NCBI GenBank assembly: GCA_002477595.1
Contig: DLQN01000019.1
Span: forward strand, 1 to 15,486
Source of the DNA: Roseivirga sp. UBA7431
GTDB taxonomy: Bacteria > Bacteroidota > Bacteroidia > Cytophagales > Cyclobacteriaceae
Reading direction: 5' to 3'
DNA: 15,486 nucleotides
This document shows positions 1-7,656 of this stretch, piece after piece (within the stretch, counting starts at the first letter, position 1; the number at the start of each line of letters is the position of its first letter). The position numbers were made by a program, and so were the translations under genes. Below the pieces are notes generated by a model that was not told the DNA's origin, did no database searches, and saw nothing but the letters and a program-made list of their open reading frames with translations.

Positions 1-170
1 AGTTTAAGGACGGCTTAATATACAGGCATACTGACAGTTTTGATTTACACCAGTGGGCAGGCCAAGCCTTGGGATTTAGCGGAAAAGTATTAGGCTGGAC
101 TGGATTCTTTCAAAAGAAACTTCATACTCAAACAAACCGATTGTTGGAGAAATTCGAATCTAAACTCTGA
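1..170 (+). CDS. NTF2-like (SnoaL-type) protein, C-terminal fragment
   Basis: The window opens inside a rightward gene read in the frame starting at base 3 and ending with TGA at 168-170. The visible 55 residues contain FKDGLIYRHTDSFDLHQW, then WAGQALG, GWTGFF and a Lys-rich end. This is the C-terminal pattern of the small nuclear transport factor 2 family proteins (SnoaL/limonene-epoxide-hydrolase fold), where the strand F-x-D-G-x-I-x-x-H-x-D-x-F-D is followed by a W-x-x-QALG helix. Many such proteins have no known substrate. The family is usually about 130-160 residues, so roughly two thirds lies outside the window. Function cannot be refined from this piece. Confidence 0.7.
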   Translation, partial: FKDGLIYRHTDSFDLHQWAGQALGFSGKVLGWTGFFQKKLHTQTNRLLEKFESKL

Positions 171-237
171 TTATATAATCGGTTAGTGTAGATAAGTCAT
201 TAGTAACTATCTTACCTCCTAAATCAAACCTACCAGA

Positions 238-1782
238 ATGAAAAGAATATTTACCCTCATCACTGTTCTAACCATTATGCTTGCCCCTCTTGCACAGGCG
301 CAGGATCAAAAGACAGTGATCGACAATATGATCAAAGAAGCGAATGAGAATTCGATGCTTGAAAAATTAGCCTATGAACTTCTTGACAAAAACGGACCAA
401 GATTGGTCGGTACGCCTCAAATGAACTCTGCCAACGATTGGGCTGTCGCCAAATACGAAAGCTGGGGAATCTCTGCAAAAAATGAGCAATGGGGTGAATG
501 GCGTGGATGGGAACGTGGAATCACTCACGTTGACCTAATTGAACCTCGTGTAAAAACTTTAGAAGCTATGGCGCTCGCATGGAGTGCTGCAACCGATGGC
601 CCGGTTAGTGCTCAAGTAACTATGATTCCAGATGTAGCTGACAAAGCCGCATTCGATGCGTGGTTACCAAGTGTAAAGGGTAAGTTCGTAATGGTAGACG
701 TAGCTCAACCAACAGGACGTCCAGAATATAACTGGGAGAAATTCGGTACTGAAGAGTCTATCGAAAACATGCAAAAACTGCAACGCGAAACGATCACTGC
801 GTGGCGTAAACGTGTTGCAAATACGGGTTACGGAAGAGGTCTTGACCAAGCATTAGAAGATGCTGGTGCCTTAGGAATTCTTAAATCAAACTGGTCTAGA
901 GGATTTGGTGTAAACAAAATCTTCAGCGCTAGAACTAAAGGAATTCCTGCAGTTGATATTGGACTAGAAGATTATGGAACACTATTCAGAATGCTCGAGC
1001 ATGGTGATATTCCAACGATTAGAATGGAAGTAACTTCTAAAGAATTAGGCCAAATGCCTACTTACAATACAGTTGCCGAAATGAAAGGTGGAGAAAAAGC
1101 AGACGAGTATGTGATGCTTTCTGCTCACTTCGATTCATGGGATGGTGGAACTGGTGCTACGGACAACGGTACAGGTACAATCGTTATGATGGAAGCCATG
1201 AGAATATTAAAGAAATACTATCCAAACCCAAAAAGAACGATCATAGCTGGTCACTGGGGAAGTGAAGAACAAGGTTTAAATGGTTCTAGTGCATTTGTTC
1301 AAGACAATCCTAAAGTTGTTGCAGGGCTTCAAGCACTTTTCAACCAAGATAACGGAACAGGTAGAGTCGTTAACATTAGTGGTCAAGGCTTCTTACACTC
1401 TTATGAGTTCATTAACAGATGGTTAAATGCTGTACCAAGAAAATACAAATCTGAAATCAAAACAACTTTCCCTGGTTCTCCAGGAGGTGGCGGTTCTGAT
1501 TACGCTTCATTCGTTGCTGCAGGTGCGCCAGGCTTTAGCTTAAGCTCTTTAAGCTGGGATTATGGAACATACACATGGCACACGAACAGAGACACTTACG
1601 ACAAGATTGTATTTGACGATGTACGTTACAATGCCATCATAACTGCTATCATGGTCTATATGGCTTCAGAAGATGATAAGACGTTCCCTAGAGATAAAGC
1701 GGACTTAGGGATGAATCCAAGAAACGGTGAGCCAAGAGCATGGCCAACTCCAAGAAACCCTAACCGTAAGGGAGGGCAATAA
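238..1782 (+). CDS. Secreted M28-family zinc metallopeptidase (carboxypeptidase Q-like)
   Basis: This 514-residue protein is exported: residues 1-21 form a Sec signal peptide (KR, hydrophobic core, cut after AQA). A protease-associated (PA)-like region lies at about 110-260, and the M28 catalytic domain at about 275-475. The co-catalytic zinc set is complete: H297 in AHFDSWD, bridging D309 in TDNGTG, catalytic E343 and ligand E344 in WGSEEQG, D371 in NQDNG, and H448 in YTWHTN. In M28 enzymes these residues hold two zincs that remove N- or C-terminal amino acids or split dipeptides. PA insertion plus these spacings resemble carboxypeptidase Q, but substrate specificity cannot be read from sequence. 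The Pro/Arg-rich C-terminus (about 485-514) is extra. It has no Shine-Dalgarno site, as usual in Bacteroidota. A strong terminator follows, so it is probably monocistronic. Confidence 0.93.
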   Translation: MKRIFTLITVLTIMLAPLAQAQDQKTVIDNMIKEANENSMLEKLAYELLDKNGPRLVGTPQMNSANDWAVAKYESWGISAKNEQWGEWRGWERGITHVDLIEPRVKTLEAMALAWSAATDGPVSAQVTMIPDVADKAAFDAWLPSVKGKFVMVDVAQPTGRPEYNWEKFGTEESIENMQKLQRETITAWRKRVANTGYGRGLDQALEDAGALGILKSNWSRGFGVNKIFSARTKGIPAVDIGLEDYGTLFRMLEHGDIPTIRMEVTSKELGQMPTYNTVAEMKGGEKADEYVMLSAHFDSWDGGTGATDNGTGTIVMMEAMRILKKYYPNPKRTIIAGHWGSEEQGLNGSSAFVQDNPKVVAGLQALFNQDNGTGRVVNISGQGFLHSYEFINRWLNAVPRKYKSEIKTTFPGSPGGGGSDYASFVAAGAPGFSLSSLSWDYGTYTWHTNRDTYDKIVFDDVRYNAIITAIMVYMASEDDKTFPRDKADLGMNPRNGEPRAWPTPRNPNRKGGQ

Positions 1783-1800
1783 GTAAATCAACCCCAGTTT

Positions 1801-1838
1801 AAAGCCGATTCATTTATATGAGTCGGCTTTTCTTTTTT
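1801..1838 (+). terminator. Rho-independent terminator of the M28 peptidase gene
   Basis: AAAGCCGATTCAT pairs with ATGAGTCGGCTTT across a TTAT tetraloop. This 13-bp stem has one G-T wobble and is followed by TCTTTTTT. It lies 18 bases after the peptidase stop, and its T-run abuts the stop codon of the convergent arfB gene. In the other direction the downstream T-run is poor, so it mainly serves the rightward gene. Confidence 0.85.
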
Positions 1839-2256
1839 AATATTCAGGAGGTTTACGGTTAGACTTTTTATCTGAGTTCTTCTTCTTAGAATCTAAGCGC
1901 CTGCGGATGGAACCCTTAGAAGGCTTTGACTTCCTACGAGGTTTAGGATCAAAAAAGGCCAGTTCAATCAGTTTACGAAAAGAGGTAATCGTCTCTTCCT
2001 TATTCCTTAACTGACTTCTGTGTTGTTCTGAATGGATGGCTATCGTACCCTCTGAAGACAAGCGATTACTCCATTTCGTAAGGAGTCGGTCCCTTTCCTT
2101 TTCACTTAAAATGCTGGAATTCGGAACGGAAAACTTTAAACTCACCCTCGTTTCAACCTTATTCACGTTTTGACCTCCCGGCCCCGAACTTCTTGAGGTT
2201 TGAAACTCAAATTCAGGTAAGTAATCTCTTTGTGCTATTTCTTTTGGGTTGAACAT
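1837..2256 (-). CDS. arfB: Alternative ribosome-rescue factor / peptidyl-tRNA hydrolase ArfB
   Basis: This 139-residue protein releases nascent chains from ribosomes stalled at mRNA ends. The catalytic loop SSGPGGQNVNKVETR has the GGQ at residues 27-29 that, as in class I release factors, hydrolyses peptidyl-tRNA in the large subunit. ArfB lacks the codon-reading domains of a true release factor. Here the protein is short and ends in a basic tail (about 105-139, rich in Lys/Arg: PKPRRKSKPS, SIRRRLDSKKK), the part that in E. coli ArfB (YaeJ) lies in the empty mRNA channel. Length and architecture match ArfB rather than PrfA/PrfB. The gene faces the M28 peptidase, and yaaA lies upstream on the same strand with a 76-base gap. 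Confidence 0.93.
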   Translation of the reverse strand: MFNPKEIAQRDYLPEFEFQTSRSSGPGGQNVNKVETRVSLKFSVPNSSILSEKERDRLLTKWSNRLSSEGTIAIHSEQHRSQLRNKEETITSFRKLIELAFFDPKPRRKSKPSKGSIRRRLDSKKKNSDKKSNRKPPEY

Positions 2257-2266
2257 TATTCTTTTT

Positions 2267-2332
2267 CGTCATTCTGAGTTTAGCGAAGGATCACTAGGTC
2301 GTAAAAAAAGCTTCGTTACAATCCCAGCGAAG
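2267..2332. repeat. Degenerate interspersed repeat (CGTCATTCTGAG type)
   Basis: Bases 2267-2292 read CGTCATTCTGAG, then TTTAGCGAAGGATC. This resembles the short interspersed element CGTCATTCTGAGCGAAGCGAAG... that I recall from intergenic regions of many Bacteroidota. After a spacer with seven A's, CTTCGTTACAATC at 2311-2323 resembles the inverted arm (CTTCGCT..ACTC..), and CTTCG at 2311-2315 can pair with CGAAG at 2328-2332. It looks like a decayed copy, with possible hairpin formation, lying between arfB and yaaA. Only one copy is in the window. Confidence 0.5.
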
Positions 2333-3103
2333 TCAGACTTCCTCTCGCTTGAACACAAACTTACTGTCATTTGAGCTATCCACATCAAACCAATAGCCTT
2401 GGTAGTCAAAAGCCTTCAATGATTCAGCGTCATTGATTCTGTTCTTGATGATGAATTGGGCCATAAGTCCCCTAGCCTTTTTAGCGAAGAAAGAGATCAC
2501 TTTATACTTACCATTTTTCTGATCCAAGAAGTCAATGTTGATCACCTTGGCTTTCAAGCTTGGTCTATCGATCGCTTTGAAGTACTCTTGAGAAGCTAAA
2601 TTGATCAATACTTTATCCCCTTGCTTTTTCAAGTCACGATTCACTTGCTCCACGATCCTATCCGCCCAAAAATTATAAAGGGTTGTATAATCATCAAAGG
2701 CCAAACGCGTACCCATTTCTAATCGATAAGGTTGAATCAAATCCAAAGGCCTCAACAACCCATAAAGACCAGAGAGTATCCTCAAATGGTCTTGAGCGTA
2801 GTGTATGTCTTCATTAGAGAGCTCTTCCGCCTCTAAACCAAGATAGACATCTCCTTTAAAGGCATAGACCGCCTGCTTCGCTCTTTTCGTATTCTTGGAC
2901 CTTGAAAACTTCTGATATCGACTTACGTTCAGTTCGGCTAAATTCTCACTCAAGCTCATGAGCTCTTGTATCTGCTCGGGAGTCCTTTCTCTTAAAGCAC
3001 CAATCAATTCTAAAGTCTCCTTCTGAAATCGAGGGTAAGATACTTCCTTGTCGCAAGGAGTTTCAAAATCAAGCGTTTTGGCAGGGGAAATAACGTAAAG
3101 CAT
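2333..3103 (-). CDS. yaaA: Peroxide stress protein YaaA (UPF0246/DUF328)
   Basis: From ATG at 3103 the protein is 256 residues and begins MLYVISPAKTLDFETP, the invariant N-terminus of the YaaA family (E. coli YaaA about 258 residues). Other family features are SGLYGLLRPLDLIQPYRLEMG in the middle, NLASQEYFKA, and VISFFAKKARGLMA near the C-terminus. In E. coli YaaA lowers free intracellular iron and limits DNA damage during H2O2 stress. The fold binds DNA, but its molecular activity is poorly defined. The frame is open 30 bases further upstream to 3133, but that start would place a promoter-like -7 element inside the coding region and adds residues absent from the family, so 3103 is preferred. 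Confidence 0.93.
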   Translation of the reverse strand: MLYVISPAKTLDFETPCDKEVSYPRFQKETLELIGALRERTPEQIQELMSLSENLAELNVSRYQKFSRSKNTKRAKQAVYAFKGDVYLGLEAEELSNEDIHYAQDHLRILSGLYGLLRPLDLIQPYRLEMGTRLAFDDYTTLYNFWADRIVEQVNRDLKKQGDKVLINLASQEYFKAIDRPSLKAKVINIDFLDQKNGKYKVISFFAKKARGLMAQFIIKNRINDAESLKAFDYQGYWFDVDSSNDSKFVFKREEV

Positions 3104-3122
3104 AATGAAATTTTGTCTATTA

Positions 3123-3157
3123 CAAACATACAAACTGAAGCAGTAAATTGTTCCAAA
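3123..3157 (-). promoter_or_regulatory. Putative Bacteroidota-type promoter of yaaA
   Basis: Read leftward, TTTG (3157-3154), 23 bases, then TATGTTTG (3130-3123) match the Bacteroidota vegetative promoter (TTG about 17-23 bases before TAnnTTTG). Predicted transcription would begin near 3116, about a dozen bases before the preferred ATG at 3103. This agrees with the start choice for yaaA. Confidence 0.55.
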
Positions 3158-3320
3158 TCTTTATTAGTTCTATCAATAATATATTGCCGCTATGCAACAA
3201 CATCGAGCACGTTCGGAACCTCGAAATGCTAAATGGAAGGCATTGAAAAATGCGCACCAGCAGTCTCTAGTCAACAAAGTATGTGGGATTAAGGCAAGGT
3301 GCTTATCTTAGCAGCCCTAT

Positions 3321-3845
3321 ATGGCTAAGCAATTCGATCCTAATTCTATAGACCTTCCTATAGTAGAAATCATCTCCGAGGTGCAGACGCATTTGGCTAA
3401 AAAGAACAGTTTGGTGGTCAATGCACCTCCTGGTGCTGGAAAAAGCACATTGCTTCCCCTTGCCCTACTCGATGCTCCTTGGCTTGACGGAAAAAAGATT
3501 TTAATGCTCGAACCAAGAAGACTGGCAGCCAGAACGATTGCTGAACGTATGGCCTATTTTCTAGGAGAGCCTGTCGGGCAAACGGTTGGATATCGCATTC
3601 GATTCGATAATAGAACTTCTGATAAAACGAAAATTGAAGTGTTAACCGAAGGCATACTCACCAGAATTCTTCAAAGCGACAATGCCCTTGAAAATGTAGC
3701 CCTAGTTATTTTCGATGAGTTTCACGAAAGAAGCATTCATGCCGATGTTGCGCTAGCACTCTGTCGAGAGGCACAACAAGTATTAAGGCCTGACCTCCGA
3801 ATCATGATCATGTCGGCTACATTGAACATGCCGCAATTGACATCT
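3321..3845 (+). pseudogene. hrpB: Truncated ATP-dependent helicase HrpB (N-terminal RecA domain only)
   Basis: About 175 residues match the start of HrpB, a DEAH-box superfamily 2 helicase that is usually over 800 residues. Visible motifs are Walker A APPGAGKS (35-42), Ia LEPRRLAA (63-70), TEG (109-111), the DEFH box (132-135) and motif III SAT (165-167). Homology ends at about LTSMM (173-177). The second RecA domain with motifs IV-VI and the large C-terminal part are absent, so helicase activity is not expected. The reading frame continues to 3938 through about 28 codons of unrelated, out-of-frame sequence. The break is where a histidine-kinase tail begins in the -1/+2 frame, so this is a deletion or fusion remnant, not a short helicase. 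No clear promoter is visible upstream. Confidence 0.85.
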
Positions 3846-3913
3846 ATGATGGCGATATACTTCTGGAGAGCGAGATTGGTAAGGGGGCGAAGTTTATGCT
3901 GGTTTTCAATTGA
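3836..3913 (+). pseudogene. C-terminal remnant of a sensor histidine kinase ATPase domain
   Basis: In a different frame from hrpB, bases 3836-3913 encode IDIYDGDI, LLESEIGKGAKF, MLVFN and a TGA. The pattern G-x-I-x-x-x-S-x-x-G-K-G-x-x-F-x-x-x-x-P/N is the G2-box end of the HATPase_c domain, normally the extreme C-terminus of a sensor histidine kinase. Nothing else of the kinase (sensor, HisKA, N box, G1 box) is present upstream, and the sequence directly to the left is hrpB. It is therefore the tail of a kinase gene that once lay immediately upstream of the FAD/Fe-S dehydrogenase. Identification rests on about 25 residues, but the motif is distinctive. Confidence 0.75.
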
Positions 3914-3985
3914 ATTCAATCGAAATCATAATTTCTAATTCATCAAGCTTCCAGATTAACAGCAATACACCTAATTTGCCGTCTG

Positions 3986-6904
3986 ATGAGTTTGACGAAT
4001 TTAAAGGCCACCCTTAAAGGCGACCTCTTTACTGATAATACCACAAGAAAGCTATACGCTACTGATGCCTCCGCCTATAGAGAACTTCCTCTTGCCGTAG
4101 CTATCCCCCAAGACAAAGAAGACCTTATTACCTTGGTCAATTATGCACGTGACACTGGCACCTCATTAATCCCAAGAACTGCCGGTACAAGCTTAGCCGG
4201 TCAGGTAGTGGGTAGTGGCATCATCGTTGACATTTCAAAGCACTTTAATCAGGTCATTGAAATCAACGAAAAAGAAGCCTATGCTTGGGTAGAACCAGGT
4301 ATTATTCGTGATGATTTGAACAAGCAACTAGCGCCTTTTGGTTTCTTCTTTGCACCTGAGACCTCTACCGCCAACCGCGCCATGATTGGCGGCATGATAG
4401 GAAATAATTCATGTGGCTCTAATTCAGTAGTTTATGGTAGCGTAAGAGAACACTTACTCGAAGTAAATACTATCCTTTCTGATGGTACTGAATCTTGGTT
4501 TGGAGGCACTAATAAAAGCACATTCTTAGATCGCTGTAATGGGCTTTCTGTCTCGGGAAAATTACAAAACAACATCTACTTTGAAACAAGGGAAATTCTA
4601 AAGGATGAAACTAATCAAAAAGAGATTTTAGAGGGCTTTCCGAAAGCGGATATTCCTAGAAGAAATACAGGCTATGCTTTGGACATGCTCCTTCGTCATC
4701 AGCCGTTCAATGAAGCCGGAAATGACTTTAATTTTTGTAGTCTGATCGCGGGTTCTGAGGGAACACTATGCTTGGTGACTTCCGCTAAGATTAAGCTTAC
4801 TCCACTCCCTCCTGACAACAAACGATTAGTATGTATTCACTCCGAGACTATCGATGATAGCCTCAAGGCAAACTTGGTGGCGTTAAAGTATAAGCCATCG
4901 GCTTGCGAACTAATGGATCACTACATCCTTGAGGCAACCAAGCGCAATGCGATGTACAACGCACTCAGGTTCTTCGTAGAAGGCGATCCACAAGCCATCT
5001 TAGTAGTAGAACTAAATGGAGATAGTCCTGAAGAAGCCAATCAAAAAGTAAAAGACTTAATCAAAGACCTTAAAGCACAAGGTCGGGGTTATGCGTACCC
5101 CATTATCAAGGGAAAGAAAATAAGCTTAGTATGGAATCTTCGAAAAGCAGGCCTAGGCTTACTATCTAATATTCCTGGCGATGCTAAACCAGCACCAGTC
5201 ATAGAAGATACGGCCGTAGATGTTGAGGATTTACCAGCATACATCGCAGAATTCAATGAAATCTTGGACAAGCATGGACTCTATTCGGTTCATTATGCAC
5301 ATGCAGGCTCAGGAGAGCTTCATTTACGTCCGATCATTAACCTGAAAACAGCCGAAGGCCAAGGACAATTCAGAACCATTGCCGAAGAAATAGCCAAGCT
5401 AGTTAAGAAGTACAAAGGTTCTCTTTCCGGAGAGCACGGAGACGGTCGTTTAAGGGGAGAGTTTCTCCCTCAGATGATTGGTGAACACAACTATCAATTA
5501 GTCAGACGAATAAAGAAGATTTGGGATCCTCAAAATATCTTTAATCCAAATAAGATTGTTGATACCCCTCCCATGGATACTTCTTTGCGGTATTCAAAAG
5601 ATCAAAAAACACCTGAATTCGATACAAAATTTGACTTCTCAGCCACAGATGGCATCCTTCGTACAGCAGAGTTGTGTAATGGATCTGGGGACTGTCGCAA
5701 GTCAGAGCTAAGTGGTGGAACCATGTGTCCGAGCTACATGGCCACTAGGGACGAAAAGGACACGACAAGAGCAAGAGCTAACATTCTGCGGGAAATACTC
5801 ACTAATTCAAACGACAAGAATCCATTCGCCAACGAAGAAATCAAAGAAGTGATGGACCTGTGTTTGTCCTGTAAAGGTTGCAGTTCAGAATGCCCATCCA
5901 ATGTAGACATGGCCAAACTCAAAGCAGAATGGCAGTATCAGTATTACAAAGAAAACGGCATACCAACTCGTTCTAAGCGCATCGGCAACTTTTCAAAGAG
6001 CATGAAGCTGGCTAGCATGGCACCATGGGCTTATGATTTTATATTCGGTAATGCTTTCACCGCAAATATTGCCAAGTCTGTCGTAGGGTTTGCCAAAAAG
6101 CGCAGCATGCCCGAACTAGCACGTCAGCCACTAGCAAAGTGGTTGACTAAAGAGTTCAAGGCTAAAGTCACAGGTAAAAAGCTCTACTTCTTTTGTGATG
6201 AGTTCACCAACTATAACGATGCTGAAATCGGTAAGAAGGCTATTTTGCTACTCGACAAGCTCGGATACCAAGTCATCTTCGTTCCGCATGCAGATTCGGG
6301 AAGGCCACAGCTTTCTAAAGGACTTTTAGATGATGCTAAGGCACTCGCAGAAGAGAACATTCAAATCTTCAAGGATTTGGTTAGCGCAACAACTCCTTTA
6401 GTGGGTGTTGAGCCTTCGGCCATCCTAACCTTCAGAGATGAATACATTACCCTTACTAGAGGGAAGAAACAAGAAGAAGCCAAGCGAATTGCCAAGCATA
6501 CTTTCACAATAGAAGAGTTTTTAGCGCACGAGATTGATGCTGGCCATATCAAATCAGAGCAGTTCACCGAAGCTACGAAAACCATCAAAGTACATGGGCA
6601 CTGCCATCAGAAGGCACTTTCGTCAATGGTACCGACTAAAAAGATGCTTTCGTTACCAAAGAACTTCAAAGTGCATATGATTCCTTCGGGCTGCTGTGGT
6701 ATGGCAGGTTCTTTCGGCTATGAAAAGGAACATTACGATGTTTCAATGAAGATTGGTGAGCTAGTCCTCTTCCCTACGGTGCGTAAGCAACCAGAAGAAG
6801 TGATTATTGCTGCAGCCGGAACAAGTTGTAGGCATCAGATCAAAGATGGGACAAGTCGGAAGTCTTATCATCCAGTGGAGATACTTTGGGATAGTTTGAT
6901 ATGA
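3986..6904 (+). CDS. FAD- and Fe-S-containing D-2-hydroxyacid dehydrogenase (YdiJ/Dld-like)
   Basis: This 972-residue fused flavo-iron-sulfur oxidoreductase has three parts. An FAD_binding_4 (PCMH) domain spans about 30-240, with PRTAGTSLAGQ (63-73) and GGMIGNNSCGSNS (135-147). An FAD-oxidase C domain spans about 260-530, with YAHAGSGELHLRP and SGEHGDGRLRGEF. A GlpC-like Fe-S half follows from about 555: C564, C570 and C581, then CxxCxxCxxxCP at 626-637, and two CCG-type motifs, GHCHQK (C873) and SGCCGMAGSFG (C903, C904). Such fusions oxidise D-2-hydroxyacids (D-lactate, or D-2-hydroxyglutarate for E. coli YdiJ) and pass electrons to the respiratory chain or another acceptor. All expected motifs are intact. 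The exact substrate is not decidable. Its TGA overlaps the ATG of modA (ATGA), so translation is probably coupled. Confidence 0.9.
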   Translation: MSLTNLKATLKGDLFTDNTTRKLYATDASAYRELPLAVAIPQDKEDLITLVNYARDTGTSLIPRTAGTSLAGQVVGSGIIVDISKHFNQVIEINEKEAYAWVEPGIIRDDLNKQLAPFGFFFAPETSTANRAMIGGMIGNNSCGSNSVVYGSVREHLLEVNTILSDGTESWFGGTNKSTFLDRCNGLSVSGKLQNNIYFETREILKDETNQKEILEGFPKADIPRRNTGYALDMLLRHQPFNEAGNDFNFCSLIAGSEGTLCLVTSAKIKLTPLPPDNKRLVCIHSETIDDSLKANLVALKYKPSACELMDHYILEATKRNAMYNALRFFVEGDPQAILVVELNGDSPEEANQKVKDLIKDLKAQGRGYAYPIIKGKKISLVWNLRKAGLGLLSNIPGDAKPAPVIEDTAVDVEDLPAYIAEFNEILDKHGLYSVHYAHAGSGELHLRPIINLKTAEGQGQFRTIAEEIAKLVKKYKGSLSGEHGDGRLRGEFLPQMIGEHNYQLVRRIKKIWDPQNIFNPNKIVDTPPMDTSLRYSKDQKTPEFDTKFDFSATDGILRTAELCNGSGDCRKSELSGGTMCPSYMATRDEKDTTRARANILREILTNSNDKNPFANEEIKEVMDLCLSCKGCSSECPSNVDMAKLKAEWQYQYYKENGIPTRSKRIGNFSKSMKLASMAPWAYDFIFGNAFTANIAKSVVGFAKKRSMPELARQPLAKWLTKEFKAKVTGKKLYFFCDEFTNYNDAEIGKKAILLLDKLGYQVIFVPHADSGRPQLSKGLLDDAKALAEENIQIFKDLVSATTPLVGVEPSAILTFRDEYITLTRGKKQEEAKRIAKHTFTIEEFLAHEIDAGHIKSEQFTEATKTIKVHGHCHQKALSSMVPTKKMLSLPKNFKVHMIPSGCCGMAGSFGYEKEHYDVSMKIGELVLFPTVRKQPEEVIIAAAGTSCRHQIKDGTSRKSYHPVEILWDSLI

Positions 6905-7656
6905 AAAGAGTTGTAATAGTATTGCTTTTGGTAATGTCAAGTATAGCTTGTTCAAATCAATCGACTACTAAACTCACCATAGCTGCTGCAGCCAACATGC
7001 AGTTTGTCATAGTCCCATTAGAAAAAGAATTCGAGGACGCTACCGGTACCGAAGTAGAAATTATTCTTGGTTCTTCGGGGCAACTGACCTCTCAAATCAT
7101 CGCTGGAGCACCCTATGATCTCTTTCTTTCAGCAGACAGTAAATATCCACAGAAGCTTTTTGAAGAGGGATTAGCCAATCATGCACCTCAAATTTATGCC
7201 TATGGACGACTAGTAGTTTGGACCTCTTTTGACTCTGCTCAGATTATTGCCAATGAGAAAGATTGGGGGAACACCAAAATTGCAGTAGCTAACCCAAAAA
7301 CTGCTCCTTATGGTCGGGCTTCTATGGATTTCATGAACTCTCAACCTCCCTCTCAATTCTTCAAGGATAAATTCGTATACGGTGAGAGTATATCTCAAGT
7401 AAACCAGTTTCTACTAAGTGGCGCAGCAGATATTGGTTTCACGTCCAAATCCAGTGTGCTCTCAGGCCCATTCAAAGGAAGAGGTTTATGGAATGAAATC
7501 CCCACTACGGATTACGAACCTATCATACAAAGTATGGTCATTCTAAATGAAAGACCTGAAATGCAAAGTGCAGCACAAGTCTTTTTTGATTTTATACTTT
7601 CACCAAAAGGTCAGGAAATTTTGAATAACTTCGGTTATTCTAGCACAGTCAATTGA
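6901..7656 (+). CDS. modA: Molybdate ABC transporter substrate-binding lipoprotein ModA
   Basis: This 251-residue protein captures molybdate (or tungstate) outside the inner membrane and delivers it to ModBC. The N-terminus MKRVVIVLLLVMSSIAC is a lipoprotein signal with the lipid-bearing cysteine at C17, so it should be membrane-anchored. The mature start LTIAAAANMQ and the segment GSSGQLTSQIIAGAPYDLFLSAD match the ModA/WtpA-type type II periplasmic-binding fold, in which the AAAAN and GSSG loops line the oxyanion pocket. The canonical AAASL is AAAANM here. ATG overlaps the previous gene's stop by 4 bases, and its own stop overlaps the next gene's TTG start. Confidence 0.92.
   Translation: MKRVVIVLLLVMSSIACSNQSTTKLTIAAAANMQFVIVPLEKEFEDATGTEVEIILGSSGQLTSQIIAGAPYDLFLSADSKYPQKLFEEGLANHAPQIYAYGRLVVWTSFDSAQIIANEKDWGNTKIAVANPKTAPYGRASMDFMNSQPPSQFFKDKFVYGESISQVNQFLLSGAADIGFTSKSSVLSGPFKGRGLWNEIPTTDYEPIIQSMVILNERPEMQSAAQVFFDFILSPKGQEILNNFGYSSTVN

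Noticed and set aside
3104..3133. Longer yaaA start adding MYVCNRQNFI
   Set aside because: The family begins at MLYVISPAKTLDF, and a good TATGTTTG -7 element at 3123-3130 would fall inside the extension.
3192..3311. 39-codon open frame (MQQHRARSEPRNAK...) ahead of hrpB
   Set aside because: Low-complexity Gln/Arg/Lys-rich content, no recognisable family, no good promoter spacing; its TAG lies only nine bases before the hrpB ATG. Probably non-coding leader sequence.
3846..3938. Residues after about 177 of the hrpB frame as a genuine novel C-terminal tail
   Set aside because: The same bases encode a clear histidine-kinase G2-box terminus in another frame, so this stretch is an out-of-frame shadow.
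3914..3985. Molybdenum cofactor riboswitch or other leader ahead of the dehydrogenase-mod run
   Set aside because: The gap is only 72 bases with no stable multi-stem pattern; CTAATTTG at its end resembles a -7 box but has no -33 partner.
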